From: Agathobacter rectalis ATCC 33656
Lineage (GTDB): Bacteria > Bacillota > Clostridia > Lachnospirales > Lachnospiraceae
Direction of reading: 5' to 3'
Assembly (NCBI RefSeq): GCF_000020605.1
Contig: NC_012781.1
Location: 2,357,501-2,421,500 of the forward strand
Length of the DNA: 64,000 nt
This document shows, piece after piece, positions 19,375 through 29,948 of the stretch (the stretch's first letter is position 1; every line of letters begins with the position of its first letter). The position numbers and the translations under genes were made by a program. The notes under the pieces are model-generated. The model made no database searches, was not told the origin of the DNA, and saw nothing but the letters and a program-made list of their open reading frames with translations.

Positions 19375-20874
19375 TCACTTTCGATTAAAATCTTCTTCAA
19401 GAATCAGCCTGTATTGACTCAAAAACCATCCCACAACACTCTCGTGATTATCATTATGATGTCCATGGGAACCTTTTCCATATACTTCTACACCTTCTGA
19501 TTTCAAATGTTCCAGTATATTTTTATATCCATCTGTATCATAATCATCCTCATACAAATATGAAGCTATAAATTTAGTATGAGACCAGTCTGCTTTATCA
19601 AATCTTTCCCACATTCTTTTATCAAATTCTTCTACACTCTTTTTCGATAATGAACCATAATTTTTCAATAACAAATCAAGTGATGTCGGAAAAACTCCCG
19701 GTCTAAGAAGCCTTTCGTTTTCTGCAACAACGCCAAGCTCTGTAAGTGGCTTTGCTAAAATCAGTGCATGGGGACTCAATTTAGAGCCAAAATAAAGGGA
19801 ACCAAAAGTACCCATCGACATTCCGGAAATAATAACATCCGATTTCTTAAACCTCATTTCATTAATCGTTTTTTCAATATTATTAAACAGCTTTTCCTCT
19901 AAATCAGCATTATCTATATAAAAAGCACCACCCTCAAGTCTTGGATCAGTAATAAGCATAAAAGGACATCCGAGCTTTCTCATCATATTATAGCCCTCAA
20001 ATCCTTCCTGCTTACGATATCCCGAAAAATAAATAGCAAGAGGTGGTTTACAATCTCCTTTATCCAGATATGTAAATATCTCTTCTCCCTGTGATGAAAT
20101 AATCCTCTCTCCACCAGGAAGAAAATAACCTATATTCTGCCTTGAATATCTGTCATGCAACGATATAACTTCGAGTGTTCCCTGTCCTTTTGCCAAAACA
20201 GAAACAAACAGCGGTCCTTCAAGCTCGTCATTGTCAATAGTCACAATCCCATCTAATTCATCCTGGCTGAATTCCCATACCCTTTGGATATCACCGACAG
20301 AACCATTATAGAATTTATATACATGCAACTTTACCTCTACAGAACCTGTCCTTCTGTGTTCAAAGTATAAATCAATATTTTGTCTGTCAAACACCGGAAT
20401 ATTTGATTTCCAGAACACTATCTGAGAAAATGTGTCTCCAAAATTTCCTTCTAATAGCATGTCATAGTTTCCCTTACATCTGACTGAACCTCTAAAAAAC
20501 TGACTAACAGATATATGCTCCGGCTTAAACTTTTCACCGTATGGCTGTCTGTAATACTTTGCTGCCTCCTGATCCAGAAAAACCTGCACATCCCCTGAAT
20601 AGAGATAAAGACCTGATCGCTCCTCAAAATAATCATGAGTAACACTGTTTTGCATCTTTATATTCTCTGTAGCAAAAAGACTGTACGCTCTTGTAATCTT
20701 AGCCAGTATCTGTTTTTCCTTATTGGTTATATCTCTGTCTAAAATAACGATATCTACCTGTTTAGGTGGAAAAATTCCTGTGTCTTCATAATTCTCCCAC
20801 TCAACGAAATCGGGAATGTTATATTTGGTTGTCCAATCCTCATTTCCAATATACAAAATCTGAATACTATTCAA
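19375..20874 (-). CDS. asp2: Accessory Sec protein Asp2 (alpha/beta-hydrolase-like O-acetyltransferase)
   Basis: The 499-residue protein has an N-terminal region of unclear role and a C-terminal alpha/beta-hydrolase domain with nucleophile elbow SGMSMGTFGSL and a late His-rich segment GKGSHGHHNDNH. In streptococci Asp2 acetylates GlcNAc on the adhesin using a Ser-His type triad; the Ser and His here fit that role. PLAIYFSGYRKQEGFEGYNM resembles the oxyanion strand region. It overlaps asp1 by 8 nt and precedes asp3 by 9 nt. Confidence 0.9.
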   Translation of the reverse strand: MNSIQILYIGNEDWTTKYNIPDFVEWENYEDTGIFPPKQVDIVILDRDITNKEKQILAKITRAYSLFATENIKMQNSVTHDYFEERSGLYLYSGDVQVFLDQEAAKYYRQPYGEKFKPEHISVSQFFRGSVRCKGNYDMLLEGNFGDTFSQIVFWKSNIPVFDRQNIDLYFEHRRTGSVEVKLHVYKFYNGSVGDIQRVWEFSQDELDGIVTIDNDELEGPLFVSVLAKGQGTLEVISLHDRYSRQNIGYFLPGGERIISSQGEEIFTYLDKGDCKPPLAIYFSGYRKQEGFEGYNMMRKLGCPFMLITDPRLEGGAFYIDNADLEEKLFNNIEKTINEMRFKKSDVIISGMSMGTFGSLYFGSKLSPHALILAKPLTELGVVAENERLLRPGVFPTSLDLLLKNYGSLSKKSVEEFDKRMWERFDKADWSHTKFIASYLYEDDYDTDGYKNILEHLKSEGVEVYGKGSHGHHNDNHESVVGWFLSQYRLILEEDFNRK

Positions 20875-22432
20875 CTATACCTAACACCTTTCGCCATTTA
20901 TCAAGTAATACTTCTGTTTTATAGTCCTTTCCTGCTTCATAACACGCAACAAGAGCTGCATTCCAATTCTCAAGACTATCCAGATAAAATGCCAGACTTC
21001 TGCCTATCTGATTATAATCATCTATGATTCTACCGTTTTTGCCATCATGCAGGAACTGATCCTCTGAAAAACTAATACGCGGAACACCTTTACTTATTGC
21101 CGTTATATAAAGGAAAACATCAACCACTCCCCGCAAATCCAATATGATCCTTTGCTCATTGATACATTTGCTGATGGTTCTCTCATCCACACACACATCG
21201 ATAAAAAATCTCTGTTCAACCTTTTCTTCGTCCTCATCAATAGAGTCAGCTTTACATGCCCATCGTATATCATGTCCATATTCCCTGAGCATACCGACAA
21301 GCTCGTTACGAATATTATCTTCATGTCCCCACTGTGCATTTCTTGTAAAAATGTGTACCCTTGCAAGATCGTTAATACACAAATACTCTGACACCTCACG
21401 GATAATTGCTCTATATGCATCCTTTTCCAACCCATCTATAGGAATCAAAATATTCTGAACCTTTAACTGCTGACTTATACCAAAATCCATACGCGTATCA
21501 TACGGCGGAATATCCATTATACGCAGACTTGAATCTGACAAATTATCCTTTATAATTTTTGTCGTATTTTTTGAATCTGTAATAATATATTCCGAGGACT
21601 TCAGATAGCCTTTGATGCTATGAATTTTCGAATAATCATATCTTTCTTCAAAAAAAGTATAAACTACCTTTCTTTCTCGGAGCACATCACCTAAAACCTT
21701 CATATGCAAACTATGAACTGCCACGAAAAAAGTATCCTTTGCCCCGGTTTCATTAACAAAATCAGATAGTACCTCCTGTATCACCTCATCAAGTGAGTCA
21801 TATGACAGCTTACAAAATTGCTTTTCTCCTGTTTTAGTATCATACATCGGATAAGAAGGATTGACCATTACACTTCCATCTGATGCATTTACTCTGAGCT
21901 TCCAAATAGTGTTTTCCATCAGGTAATCCTGATATTTCATTTGTCCGTTTTCATATATAATCGTTGAAGATACAAAGCCTCTGTCATCGTAATAATTCCT
22001 TCGGCAAATCTGCCCTTCCTCGTACATATCTATAATTATAGGGTTCCCATCCTCGCCAAACTCAACCTGAGCATATTTCTGTCCATTATACAAGGCAACA
22101 ATTGAGAATGGTGAATATACAAACTCCACGCCCTCCGGCCACTTAATATCATGATATGACAACACAGCCATCTTAGTCCTCTTAATCTGTGCAATTGCAT
22201 CAAAACAAGACCAGTACGGCGAACGATACATGCCCTGTCTATGAGAGAAATGCCTGAAATTTGGTGAATAACCAAGTAAAACTATCCGATACTTCACATC
22301 CACATTTCTGTGAAATAGTGTAATCTGTTTAATTGTTTCGTCAAACTCTGATTTCATTCTCCTCATGTACCATTGCTGTTCATTTTCAATCCATGAGTTT
22401 TCCTTATACCATGCCGGTACAAAATATAACAT
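20867..22432 (-). CDS. asp1: Accessory Sec protein Asp1
   Basis: Asp1 is a GT-B-fold, probably inactive glycosyltransferase relative that binds glycan-bearing adhesin. This 521-residue protein starts MLYFVPAWYKENSWIENEQQ, the typical Asp1 opening, and has LSYHDIKWPEGVEFVYSPF, EFGEDGNPIIIDMYEEG and a C-terminal VFLYITAISKGVPRISFSED. AAGGAG stands before the ATG. It directly follows secY2 and overlaps asp2. Confidence 0.9.
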   Translation of the reverse strand: MLYFVPAWYKENSWIENEQQWYMRRMKSEFDETIKQITLFHRNVDVKYRIVLLGYSPNFRHFSHRQGMYRSPYWSCFDAIAQIKRTKMAVLSYHDIKWPEGVEFVYSPFSIVALYNGQKYAQVEFGEDGNPIIIDMYEEGQICRRNYYDDRGFVSSTIIYENGQMKYQDYLMENTIWKLRVNASDGSVMVNPSYPMYDTKTGEKQFCKLSYDSLDEVIQEVLSDFVNETGAKDTFFVAVHSLHMKVLGDVLRERKVVYTFFEERYDYSKIHSIKGYLKSSEYIITDSKNTTKIIKDNLSDSSLRIMDIPPYDTRMDFGISQQLKVQNILIPIDGLEKDAYRAIIREVSEYLCINDLARVHIFTRNAQWGHEDNIRNELVGMLREYGHDIRWACKADSIDEDEEKVEQRFFIDVCVDERTISKCINEQRIILDLRGVVDVFLYITAISKGVPRISFSEDQFLHDGKNGRIIDDYNQIGRSLAFYLDSLENWNAALVACYEAGKDYKTEVLLDKWRKVLGIVE

Positions 22433-22448
22433 TAAAAATCTCCTTATA

Positions 22449-23693
22449 CTATATAAATGGATGATATCTGTCCATATTTCTATAAACCTCAGCCTCTCTA
22501 TATAACGATATCCAAATGCCTGTCGACATCATTATAGAGCATGGTAACATAGCCAGTGTTGAATCAATATATCCTCCAAATTGAAGAAATAGCGGAACTC
22601 CCTGACATATACATATAATTATCGAGCTGTATATAGAAAATCTGATTACCGTACCCACAAGATATCTGCGAGTCGGCTTGCCTGCATATATATCCAGAAT
22701 AGAATCCCCTGATTTCAACAGATTCTCGGCTTCCTTGCCCGGTGTGAGCATTATCACAGAAAATAAAATAGTAAGCAATACAATAATTGCCAAATATACT
22801 ATAATTCCAAAAACAGCCGTGAGCCTAAGATTATCAACAAGCCATGCAAGCTTTTGATTATCCGGGTGCAGATAATATAAGCCCGAACAGACAAACTGTG
22901 GCAGCATAAATACCGCTGAGGTGAACATAAGCGGCATTGCACCCACAGGATTTAACTTATATGCCAGGTAATTCTTATCTGCATAAATATTGTTTATGGA
23001 AACTCTCTGTACTGCTATTCTCTTTTCAGTTGTTTCTATTATAACCATAATAGCAATCTCAACAACACCGATAATTACAGGCAAAATCAGTCTGTCTGCT
23101 TTCTGTCCTGCAAACATATTCATCATTCCATCCACAATATTTATCATGAATACACTCATTCGACCACCAATACCGTATTTCGTGGTTCTATCACACATAT
23201 ACACTACTATAAGCATGCCTGCTATAAGCTGTATAAACACAATTATCTTTGTAATCAACAGCATCTGCGCATCCATATCCTTGTACACAAATGTCTGAAC
23301 CTTCTGATATGCCTGGATAAATGCAATTACCATCATAAAAAAAAGTGTCCATATATTAAGTTTTCTTGGAGATATCTTTCGGGAACTGTCTAAAGATATT
23401 ATTGCTACCAGTAGCACTGCAAGTATTGAAGCAATCATATATGGCCACAATCCCAGAATAAACAATGAACAGTTTTTCATATCTCCTGATAATGCCTGAA
23501 GCAAAATAGATTGTGCATCAACACTCACATCCTCATATGCTTTCAGATCTATTCCATATAATGGGATATTTCTTCCAATCATATATACAAGCATTATCAT
23601 TAGAGAATACAATATCTTATACAATAATACATGTTCTTTTTGTCTCTTCTCTTTCAATGATTTCCTCTTCCTTTGAATAGTATTAGTGACCAT
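22449..23693 (-). CDS. secY2: Accessory Sec translocon SecY2
   Basis: This multispanning protein (about ten membrane segments in 414 residues) resembles SecY2, with YMIGRNIPLYGID after TM1, YGIGGRMSVFMINIVDG, the conserved AYKLNPVGAMPLMFTSAVF and GDSILDIYAGKPTRRYL. SecY2 forms a dedicated channel for the serine-rich glycoprotein. The start is uncertain. The ATG at 23693 lies inside a 12-bp hairpin and lacks a clear ribosome site; a TTG 12 codons downstream follows GGAAGAGG. The gene follows the adhesin gene after a 58-nt gap and begins the asp1-asp2-asp3-secA2 chain. No small SecE2/Asp4/Asp5 gene was found. Confidence 0.88.
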   Translation of the reverse strand: MVTNTIQRKRKSLKEKRQKEHVLLYKILYSLMIMLVYMIGRNIPLYGIDLKAYEDVSVDAQSILLQALSGDMKNCSLFILGLWPYMIASILAVLLVAIISLDSSRKISPRKLNIWTLFFMMVIAFIQAYQKVQTFVYKDMDAQMLLITKIIVFIQLIAGMLIVVYMCDRTTKYGIGGRMSVFMINIVDGMMNMFAGQKADRLILPVIIGVVEIAIMVIIETTEKRIAVQRVSINNIYADKNYLAYKLNPVGAMPLMFTSAVFMLPQFVCSGLYYLHPDNQKLAWLVDNLRLTAVFGIIVYLAIIVLLTILFSVIMLTPGKEAENLLKSGDSILDIYAGKPTRRYLVGTVIRFSIYSSIIICICQGVPLFLQFGGYIDSTLAMLPCSIMMSTGIWISLYREAEVYRNMDRYHPFI

Positions 23694-23713
23694 CCATAAC
23701 AGATGGTCACTAA
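23683..23713 (-). promoter_or_regulatory. Hairpin over the secY2 start region
   Basis: A perfect 12-bp inverted repeat with a 7-nt loop (23683-23694 with 23702-23713) lies between the adhesin stop and secY2. On the minus strand no T tract follows, so it is not a classic terminator. It contains the first secY2 ATG in its 3' arm and could lower translation of secY2 or block mRNA decay, giving adhesin excess over translocon. Confidence 0.5.
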
Positions 23714-23751
23714 CATTATAAAACAATATTCTTAGTATTGCTATTGATTAT

Positions 23752-26700
23752 TTATTTCTCATCAGAATTATCCTCAGAGTCATCACTCTTTGCCGGTTTT
23801 CTTCTGCGGTTATCATAAACACCCTTTCCTGTGATAGCTGCAACTGCTGCTGCAATCCACCACCACCATGTTTTGATACCGTCCTTGGCTGTTCCGACTG
23901 CTGCAAGAGGTGTATCCTCATCCTCGATGTTCTGAAGATTATCTTCATCCTCATTTACTGCAAGAGGAACCTGTGCATCCTGAATTGGTGTATTCGGTGC
24001 CACAGGAGTTGCCGGAGCTACTGGCGCTGCCGGAGCTACCGGTGTAGCTGCTGCAAGAGGTGTAGCAGCCGGTGTGATAGTTGCTGCCGGTGCAGGTGCA
24101 TTATCTACTGCCGGTGCAGGAGTTGGAGCCGGTGTCGGTACTACATTTGCAGTTGACTGACTCTGACTCGTGCTTGTGCTGATGCTCTCGCTTGTGCTGA
24201 GTGACTCACTTGTGCTTGCTGATTCGCTTGCACTTGCTGACTCACTTGCACTTGCTGACTCACTTGCACTTGCTGATTCGCTTGCACTTGCTGACTCACT
24301 TGCGCTTGCTGATTCACTTGCGCTTGCTGATGTACTTGCACTTGTTGAAGCACTGGTGCTTGCTGAGGTACTTGCACTTGTTGAAGCACTTGTGCTAGCC
24401 GATGTACTTGCACTTGTTGAAGCACTGGTGCTAGCTGAGGTACTTGCACTTGTCGATGCGCTTGTACTTGCTGAGGTGCTTGCGCTGGTTGAGGCACTTG
24501 TGCTGGCTGAGGTACTTGCACTTGTCGATGCACTTGTGCTAGCCGATGTACTTGCACTTGTTGAAGCACTGGTGCTAGCCGATGTACTTGCGCTGGTTGA
24601 GGCACTTGTACTTGCTGAGGTGCTTGCGCTTGTTGATGCGCTTGTGCTAGCCGATGTACTTGCACTTATTGAGGCACTTGTGCTCGCTGAGGTGCTTGCG
24701 CTGGTTGATGCACTTGTGCTTGCGCTGATTGAGGCGCTGGTACTTGCTGATGTACTTGCGCTAGTCGATGCACTTGTACTTGCTGAGGTGCTTGCACTAG
24801 TTGAAGCACTGGTACTTGCGCTAGTCGATGCACTGGTGCTTGCTGATGTACTTGCACTAGTCGATGCACTGGTACTTGCCGAGGTACTTGCACTTGTTGA
24901 TGCGCTGGTGCTTGCTGAGGTGCTTGCGCTTGTTGATGCGCTTATGCTAGCTGAGGTGCTTGCGCTGGTTGAGGCACTTGTGCTTGCTGAGGTACTTGCA
25001 CTTGTTGATGCACTTGTGCTTGCTGAGGTACTTGCACTTGTTGAAGCACTTGTACTTGCGCTAGTTGATGCACTGGTACTTGCCGATGTACTTGCGCTGG
25101 TTGAAGCACTTGTACTTGCACTGGTGCTTGCTGATGTACTTGCTGATGTACTTGCACTAATCGATGCACTTGTACTTGCTGAGGTACTTGCGCTGGTTGA
25201 TGCACTCGTACTTGCTGAGGTGCTTGCACTTGTTGATGCACTTGTGCTTGCTGAGGTGCTTGCGCTTGTTGATGCGCTTGTGCTTGCCGATGTACTTGCA
25301 CTTGTTGATGCACTTGTGCTTGCTGATGTACTTGCACTTGTTGATGCACTTGTGCTTGCTGAGGTGCTTGCACTTGTTGATGCACTTGTGCTTGCTGATG
25401 TACTTGCACTTGTACTTGCGCTTGTTGATGCGCTTGTGCTTGCTGATGTACTTGCACTTGTTGATGCACTTGTACTTGCCGATGTACTTGCACTTGTTGA
25501 TGCACTTGTGCTTGCTGATGTACTTGCACTTGTTGATGCACTTGTGCTTGCTGATGTACTTGCACTTGTTGATGCACTTGTGCTTGCTGATGTACTTGCA
25601 CTTGTTGATGCACTTGTGCTTGCTGATGTACTTGCACTTGTACTTGCGCTTGTTGATGCGCTCGTGCTTGCTGAGGTACTTGCACTTGTTGATGCACTTG
25701 TACTTGCACTTGTTGATGCACTCGTACTTGCTGATGTGCTTGCACTTGTTGATGCACTTGTACTTGCCGATGTACTTGCGCTAGTCGATGCACTGGTGCT
25801 TGCTGAGGTACTTGCACTTGTTGATGCACTGGTGCTCGCTGAGGTACTTGCACTTGTCGATGCACTTGTGCTAGCCGATGTACTTGCACTTGTTGATGCA
25901 CTTGTACTTGCCGATGTACTTGCACTTGTTGATGCACTGGTGCTTGCTGATGTGCTTGCACTAGTCGATGCACTGGTGCTCGCTGAGGTACTTGCACTTG
26001 TCGATGCACTTGTGCTAGCCGATGTACTTGCACTTGTTGATGCACTGGTACTTGCCGATGTACTTGCACTAGTTGATGCACTGGTGCTTGCTGATGTGCT
26101 TGCACTAGTCGATGCACTTGTACTTGCTGAGGTGCTTGCACTAGTCGATGCACTGGTACTTGCTGAGGTGCTTGCGCTTGTTGATGCACTGGTGCTTGCT
26201 GAGGTACTTGCACTTGTCGATGCACTTGTGCTAGCCGATGTACTTGCACTCGTTGATGCACTTGTACTTGCTGAGATACTTGCGCTTGTTGATGCACTTG
26301 TTGAAGCACTTGTACTTGCTGACGTACTTGCACTAGTGCTTGCCGATGTACTTGCGCTAGTCGATGCACTTGTACTTGCTGAGGTGCTTGCGCTGGTTGA
26401 AGCGCTCGTGCTTGCTGATGTACTTGCACTTGTACTTGCGCTTGTTGAGGCGCTCGTGCTTGCTGATGTACTTGCACTTGTTGAGGCACTTGTACTTGCG
26501 CTTGTCGATGCACTGGTACTAGCTGAGGTACTTGCACTCGTTGATGCGCTTGTGCTTGCTGATGTACTTGCACTCGTTGAGGCGCTGGTGCTTGCTGATG
26601 TACTTGCACTCGTTGAGGCGCTGGTGCTTGCTGATGTACTTGCACTCGTTGAGGCGCTGGTGCTTGCACTTGTTGAGGCACTTGTGCTTGCTGATGTGCT

Positions 26701-27699
26701 TGCGCTTGTTGAGGCACTTATACTTGCTGAGGTGCTTGCACTAGTTGAGGCACTTGTACTTGCACTTGTCGATGCACTAGTGCTTGCCGATGTGCTTGCG
26801 CTTGTTGAGGCACTCGTACTTGCTTCAACACTCAAACTCTCTGATATTCTTACTGATTCACTCTTCTCATAGTTTGGATCTGCATTATCCAATAAATCAA
26901 TGGAATCCCCATGCTTATATGCGTATTTATACGTATGTACTCCACCTGTACTACTACTTCTAAATTCTACCCATTCATTATCAGACACTTTTAATACAAA
27001 CGCATTTCCATCACATATATACAATCCGCCTGTTTGAGAATATTTTTTCGCATTCCAAGCATACCCTGTTGTCCAATTAAATTTCACTGAATCAAAGTCA
27101 TTAAAATATTCCCAATTACCTGTATATGAATTCTTTACTCTATACTGGCATGATTCATCCTCCCAAAACTGGTACCATTTTCCATTTCTAACTTCAATAT
27201 CATTCCCAGCTAAATCTTTAAAATTATTTGCCGTAATCTTAGTGACATGATGTACCTTTTTTGATACACAACCATCTCTATATGTATCATTACTTGCAAG
27301 CTGCGGCATTCCACTCATTCGAGCATAAACAGCCATATCCTGTTCTGCATCATCTGTATATGCAGCCGCTACAACATTATCACCACTCTGCTGTTCTGCA
27401 TCACTCTGCTTAGCACTTTCGCTGGCGCTTGAACTATCACTGGTACTTTCACTTACACTCACGCTTTCGCTAGTACTCTCTGATGCACTTTCACTCATGC
27501 TCTGTGTTGTACTCTCGCTATACTCTGTCCTCTCGCTCTCAGATAAAGAGCCTGCGTCAGCTAACGAATTGGAATCTGCTGCCGATTCATTAATTGCAGC
27601 CATAACCATATCAGCACCCTGGATAGAGCTGACTCCACCCATGGCAATTCCCGCTGCGGTTATACCTTTTAAAATACTGTCAACCTTCTTCTTATTCAT
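23752..27699 (-). CDS. Serine-rich repeat glycoprotein adhesin (accessory Sec substrate)
   Basis: The 1315-residue protein has a short signal region with a glycine-rich core ([16 protein letters not shown]), a first Ser-rich stretch (about 45-125), and a candidate binding region (about 130-285, rich in Trp and Tyr, with [16 protein letters not shown]). A second Ser-rich stretch of S-A-S-T units (about 290-1165) follows, then a Pro/Ala segment, an acidic [18 protein letters not shown], a [19 protein letters not shown] membrane helix and a basic tail. It is followed by its accessory Sec genes and preceded by glycosyltransferases, so it is the likely glycosylated export substrate. No LPXTG sorting motif is visible, unlike streptococcal homologs, so membrane anchoring is inferred. 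Confidence 0.93.
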   Translation of the reverse strand: MNKKKVDSILKGITAAGIAMGGVSSIQGADMVMAAINESAADSNSLADAGSLSESERTEYSESTTQSMSESASESTSESVSVSESTSDSSSASESAKQSDAEQQSGDNVVAAAYTDDAEQDMAVYARMSGMPQLASNDTYRDGCVSKKVHHVTKITANNFKDLAGNDIEVRNGKWYQFWEDESCQYRVKNSYTGNWEYFNDFDSVKFNWTTGYAWNAKKYSQTGGLYICDGNAFVLKVSDNEWVEFRSSSTGGVHTYKYAYKHGDSIDLLDNADPNYEKSESVRISESLSVEASTSASTSASTSASTSASTSASTSASTSASTSASISASTSASTSASTSASTSASTSASTSASTSASTSASTSASTSASTSASTSASTSASTSASTSASTSASTSASTSASTSASTSASTSASTSASTSASTSASTSASTSASTSASTSASTSASTSASTSASTSASTSASTSASTSASTSASISASTSASTSASTSASTSASTSASTSASTSASTSASTSASTSASTSASTSASTSASTSASTSASTSASTSASTSASTSASTSASTSASTSASTSASTSASTSASTSASTSASTSASTSASTSASTSASTSASTSASTSASTSASTSASTSASTSASTSASTSASTSASTSASTSASTSASTSASTSASTSASTSASTSASTSASTSASTSASTSASTSASTSASTSASTSASTSASTSASTSASTSASTSASTSASTSASTSASTSASTSASTSASTSASTSASTSASTSASTSASTSASTSASTSASTSASTSASTSASTSASTSASTSASTSASTSASTSASTSASTSASTSASTSASTSASTSASTSASISASTSASTSASTSASTSASTSASTSASTSASTSASTSASTSASTSASTSASTSASTSASTSASTSASTSASISASTSASTSASTSASTSASTSASTSASTSASTSASTSASTSASTSASTSASTSASTSASTSASTSASTSASISASTSASTSASTSASTSASISASTSASTSASTSASTSASTSASTSASTSASTSASTSASTSASTSASTSASTSASTSASTSASTSASTSASTSASTSASTSASTSASTSASTSASTSASTSASTSASTSASTSASASESASASESASASESASASESASASESASASESASTSESLSTSESISTSTSQSQSTANVVPTPAPTPAPAVDNAPAPAATITPAATPLAAATPVAPAAPVAPATPVAPNTPIQDAQVPLAVNEDEDNLQNIEDEDTPLAAVGTAKDGIKTWWWWIAAAVAAITGKGVYDNRRRKPAKSDDSEDNSDEK
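24190..26830 (-). repeat. Tandem 12-nt repeat encoding S-A-S-T units
   Basis: About 2.6 kb, roughly 200 copies of a 12-nt unit, encodes Ser-Ala-Ser-Thr with synonymous variation and rare Ile for Thr (S-A-S-I). Toward the C-terminus Thr gives way to Glu (SASASE). Codon variants recur in blocks, which suggests expansion by unequal recombination or slippage. Every Ser and Thr is a potential O-GlcNAc site. Confidence 0.95.
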
Positions 27700-27723
27700 A
27701 TAGTCTCTCCTTATTCACACGAA

Positions 27724-27768
27724 TCCGGATACTTGGATTATCTGTTTCCTAATCCTCTTTCATCCGGA
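27724..27768 (-). promoter_or_regulatory. Nested stem-loop in the adhesin 5' leader
   Basis: Outer arms TCCGGAT/ATCCGGA (27724-27730, 27762-27768) enclose inner arms GGATTA/TAATCC (27735-27740, 27750-27755). It sits 25-70 nt before the adhesin ATG, upstream of its AAGGAG. It may protect or regulate the very repetitive mRNA. No clear promoter pair was found in the 155-nt gap. Confidence 0.45.
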
Positions 27769-27855
27769 CATAACTATAGTTTTCCTCTTTTACACTATAA
27801 ATATAAACTCCACGGTGTATCTAAAATCGTATAAAAACATTTATATACCGCCAAA

Positions 27856-28767
27856 TTATAGCCTTTCTCTACACAAAATCAAGGTATCCAGCAATAATTT
27901 TCTGGTATATATTCCATTTATGAACAAATCTTGCAGTTTTTTTACATTTGCGTAGTATTGACTCAATTTATCTTCCGATTCTGATACAGCTATCCGGTAT
28001 ACATCTTCAAAATCTGTCGCTGCTGCTCCTATTTCATTATCTGTCACATACTTTTCACAGCTCAGCCCCTTTTTAACTATCACTGGGATTCCGGCAGCCA
28101 TATAAAGTCCGAGTGCCTGCTCGTCAGTATCCCATATTAAGCCAAAGCCTCCGTCTGATAATCTAAGTATAGATTCAGTGACGTGGTACTCATCATATTG
28201 CACCACCTCTATATTCAAATTGTTCAATGGATATTCATTTTGACTCGTTTCCGCCATAATATATAGTTTTTTATTTTTATGCTCATTTGCGCAAATGTCT
28301 GTCATATAATCCGGTATATTCTGAATCAGATAAGGTTTTTCTTTTAATCCATTTGCGATATAGTAATCCCGCAGCGCAGCCGAGGCAAAAATAAACATAT
28401 CGGCCCGGTTAAGCAGCGTGATTTCATCACTCAAAGAATACTCGCTGTCATCTCTATCTGATGCTATTTCCTGTATAAACGCAACAATTTTCGTTCCATG
28501 ATATCTTCTTAAATGCTCAAATAAAAATCCATCGTATCTGGGACTCTCACCGCTTGGATGCTGAAAAATCACTATATCCTCCGGACAAAGTGATGCAATT
28601 ATGCCATCCATCCTAACATGCAACTCATCATCACTATCATATGTATCAGGAAATTTAAATAAACTCATTTCTTTAAAGCCAAGTGTTTCACCAGCGTTTT
28701 TCACCGCATTTTGACGGAGACCAATCAATCCGCCTATGTTATAAGTTTTTGTAATATGTACGCTCAT
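27856..28767 (-). CDS. Gtf3-like glycosyltransferase, copy 2
   Basis: This 303-residue protein resembles Gtf3/Nss, the transferase that adds the second sugar to GlcNAc on serine-rich adhesins. Features are an N-terminal NIGGLIGLRQNAVKNAGETL, EDIVIFQHPSGESPRYDGFL, and the nucleotide-sugar side GFGLIWDTDEQALGLYMAAG followed by IPVIVKKG. The start at 28767 (MSVHITKTYN) follows GGGAAGAG. It is a paralog of the next gene upstream and the last gene before the adhesin on the same strand. Donor sugar cannot be told from sequence. Confidence 0.82.
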   Translation of the reverse strand: MSVHITKTYNIGGLIGLRQNAVKNAGETLGFKEMSLFKFPDTYDSDDELHVRMDGIIASLCPEDIVIFQHPSGESPRYDGFLFEHLRRYHGTKIVAFIQEIASDRDDSEYSLSDEITLLNRADMFIFASAALRDYYIANGLKEKPYLIQNIPDYMTDICANEHKNKKLYIMAETSQNEYPLNNLNIEVVQYDEYHVTESILRLSDGGFGLIWDTDEQALGLYMAAGIPVIVKKGLSCEKYVTDNEIGAAATDFEDVYRIAVSESEDKLSQYYANVKKLQDLFINGIYTRKLLLDTLILCRERL

Positions 28768-28867
28768 AATCTCTTCCCTATTATTCCACTGTAGCAACTA
28801 TCTGTGATTCATACACCTGATCATGGTCAAATACTATATCCTGTCACTGTTAATTTGTCTGCTAAAT

Positions 28868-29905
28868 CTATATATGATCTTGATATCTGTTTTCAACCGG
28901 TGTACAGGCATTTTCCAATACCTCAATTATTGCATCCTGAAGTATTTTTCTGGTATATGCGCCATCTAATATCAGCTTTTGAATATTCTTTACATTACGA
29001 TAAAGCTCTATATACTCTGCATCCGTAATACTCTGAACCAGTTTATCAGCTTCATCCAACGTATCAACTGCATATCCCAGACCGTTTCTTTCGACAAATT
29101 TATCATGAACACAGCCTCTTTTTACTATAACAGGTATTCCTGCTGCCAGATTTGTACCGAGTTTGTACGGCTGATTCATCGAATAATATCTGTCAAAATA
29201 TTCATCATCACTCCAAACAAGCCCAAAGCCTCCTTTGGAAAGCTCATGCATTAGCTTTTCCTGCTCAAAATACCCTTTCCAGCAAAAGCTGTCATCATTT
29301 TCTCTGTCCGGCTTATTTGCATCATATTGATAAATCGGAGTCTTGCCATGATACTCTGCCAGAAACGGAAAACGATTATAATTCCCGGCAAAGTGAAAGC
29401 ATCTTGTTACAGCATGATCTACAAAGCAAATGTCTGATGGCATATCCCAGATAGTCTGATAGATAACAGGTTTCTCATCAAGCCCATTTTCTTTCAGATA
29501 GCGATGCATCTTCTTTGATGGCAAAATAAGTAAATCCGCCTTATTGAGAGTTTTAATTTCCATATCGAGAATTGCCTGTTCAGAATCAAACATAAGCTTT
29601 TGTATATCCTGAACAAAAATTATCAGCTTTGTATCCCGGTATGACTTTATCTTGTTTACAAAACTCTCATCATAATTCACCCCAATCCAGCTTGGATACT
29701 GAAAAATCACAATATCCCCATAGTTAAGAGGCGCAATTATCCCATCAAGGCGTTTGTCTATCTCCTTTGCATAATCTGGCTTTAAAGGATAAAAAGACAA
29801 GCCCATTTCATGACAGCCAATACTCTGAGCCACCTTTAATACTCTTCTATGTGCCAGACTGGCAGTCCCTGCCATATTGTTTAGTGTGGTAATGTGTGTT
29901 TTCAT
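28868..29905 (-). CDS. Gtf3-like glycosyltransferase, copy 1
   Basis: The 345-residue protein belongs to the same Gtf3-like family as its neighbour: NNMAGTASLAHRRVLKVAQ, GDIVIFQYPSWIGVNYDESF, KGGFGLVWSDDEYFDRYY and GTNLAAGIPVIVKRG. It keeps a longer C-terminus. AGGAG precedes the ATG. The two paralogs differ enough to suggest different donor or acceptor sugars on the adhesin glycan. Confidence 0.85.
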   Translation of the reverse strand: MKTHITTLNNMAGTASLAHRRVLKVAQSIGCHEMGLSFYPLKPDYAKEIDKRLDGIIAPLNYGDIVIFQYPSWIGVNYDESFVNKIKSYRDTKLIIFVQDIQKLMFDSEQAILDMEIKTLNKADLLILPSKKMHRYLKENGLDEKPVIYQTIWDMPSDICFVDHAVTRCFHFAGNYNRFPFLAEYHGKTPIYQYDANKPDRENDDSFCWKGYFEQEKLMHELSKGGFGLVWSDDEYFDRYYSMNQPYKLGTNLAAGIPVIVKRGCVHDKFVERNGLGYAVDTLDEADKLVQSITDAEYIELYRNVKNIQKLILDGAYTRKILQDAIIEVLENACTPVENRYQDHI

Positions 29906-29948
29906 TAATACTCCTGTCTACAAGCTCGTAGTTTCATTGAGGTTTCCA

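Noticed and set aside
24170-26872. A 900-residue Leu/Val/Ala-rich open frame on the plus strand and a Gln/Val-rich one on the minus strand across the repeat
   Set aside because: Both are by-products of a stop-free 12-nt repeat read in other frames. The S-A-S-T frame has a signal region, a binding region and an anchor, and its neighbours fit an adhesin.
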